From: Pedobacter foliorum
GTDB lineage: Bacteria; Bacteroidota; Bacteroidia; Sphingobacteriales; Sphingobacteriaceae
DNA: 64,000 bases
Direction: 5' to 3'
Assembly (NCBI RefSeq): GCF_013266735.1
Contig: NZ_JABSNU010000001.1
Span: 558,001 to 622,000, forward strand
In this document: positions 63,980 to 64,000 of the stretch, piece after piece
How positions within the stretch are numbered: the first letter of the stretch is position 1
How the letters are laid out: each line of letters starts with the position of its first letter
Program-made: the position numbers and the translations under genes
The notes under the pieces: generated by a model
Database searches by the model: none
What the model was told of the DNA's origin: nothing
The model's input: only the letters and a program-made list of their open reading frames with translations

Positions 63980-64000
63980 AGGAAACTGGTTTTGCTATTT

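Noticed and set aside
1-64000. CRISPR array, intact insertion sequence or prophage
   Set aside because: No regularly spaced repeats, no full transposase or integrase, and no phage structural genes were seen.

Overview
The window looks like chromosome of a Bacteroidota member, most likely family Sphingobacteriaceae (Pedobacter-like). This rests on the SusC/SusD pair, an S9 peptidase with a Bacteroidota signal peptide, TAnnTTTG-type promoter boxes, AT-rich DNA with few Shine-Dalgarno sequences, and protein types typical of that group. No database search was possible, so the genus is an inference.

Layout. (1) 1-14.5 kb, plus strand: a nutrient-uptake and hydrolysis cluster. It holds a 5'-cut SusC, SusD, an S9 serine peptidase, a secreted helical protein, a lipoprotein, a MauE-like membrane protein next to a four-cysteine secreted peptide and a propeller-like protein, then an alpha/beta hydrolase, a GH2 glycosidase, a small protein and an AraC-type regulator. 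(2) 14.7-18.6 kb: a Crp-type regulator, a PLP-dependent alpha-oxoamine synthase and a TetR-type regulator with a long unknown C-terminal part. (3) 18.9-47.9 kb: a defence island. A minus-strand six-gene operon (28.5 down to 18.9 kb) encodes a cytoplasmic histidine kinase with an extra Hsp90/MORC-like ATPase domain, a receiver-domain protein, an unknown His-rich protein, an Eco57I-type adenine methyltransferase, a HEPN-like protein and a fused ParA-like plus AAA-like ATPase. Divergent to it lies a three-gene cassette (unknown protein, four-helix membrane protein, NdpA-like protein). Then come a single-chain type ISP restriction-modification enzyme with McrB and McrC, a large YobI/KAP-type P-loop NTPase, and a WYL regulator. 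Broken fragments of the TetR-type gene, the WYL gene and a CPBP protease gene mark the joints between modules. (4) 47.9-51.4 kb: WYL regulator, two inverted-repeat operator candidates, a leader with two tandem permuted-tRNA-like RNA modules, a slipin and the RNA ligase RtcB. This reads as an RNA-repair locus with built-in tRNA mimics. (5) 51.6-64 kb: a patchwork of small, mostly minus-strand genes (WapI-like protein, TetR regulator plus sialate esterase-like hydrolase, M50-like/TPR protein, PH-domain protein, lipoproteins, a caspase-family protein, a B-lectin gene with a rebuilt 5' end, a CPBP protease), with a ~150-bp direct repeat showing local rearrangement.

The two best candidates for an undescribed system are the kinase/receiver/methyltransferase/HEPN/ParA operon (18947-28501) and the WYL / tRNA-mimic / slipin / RtcB locus (46884-51408). 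No intact insertion sequence, canonical tRNA, rRNA or CRISPR array was seen.
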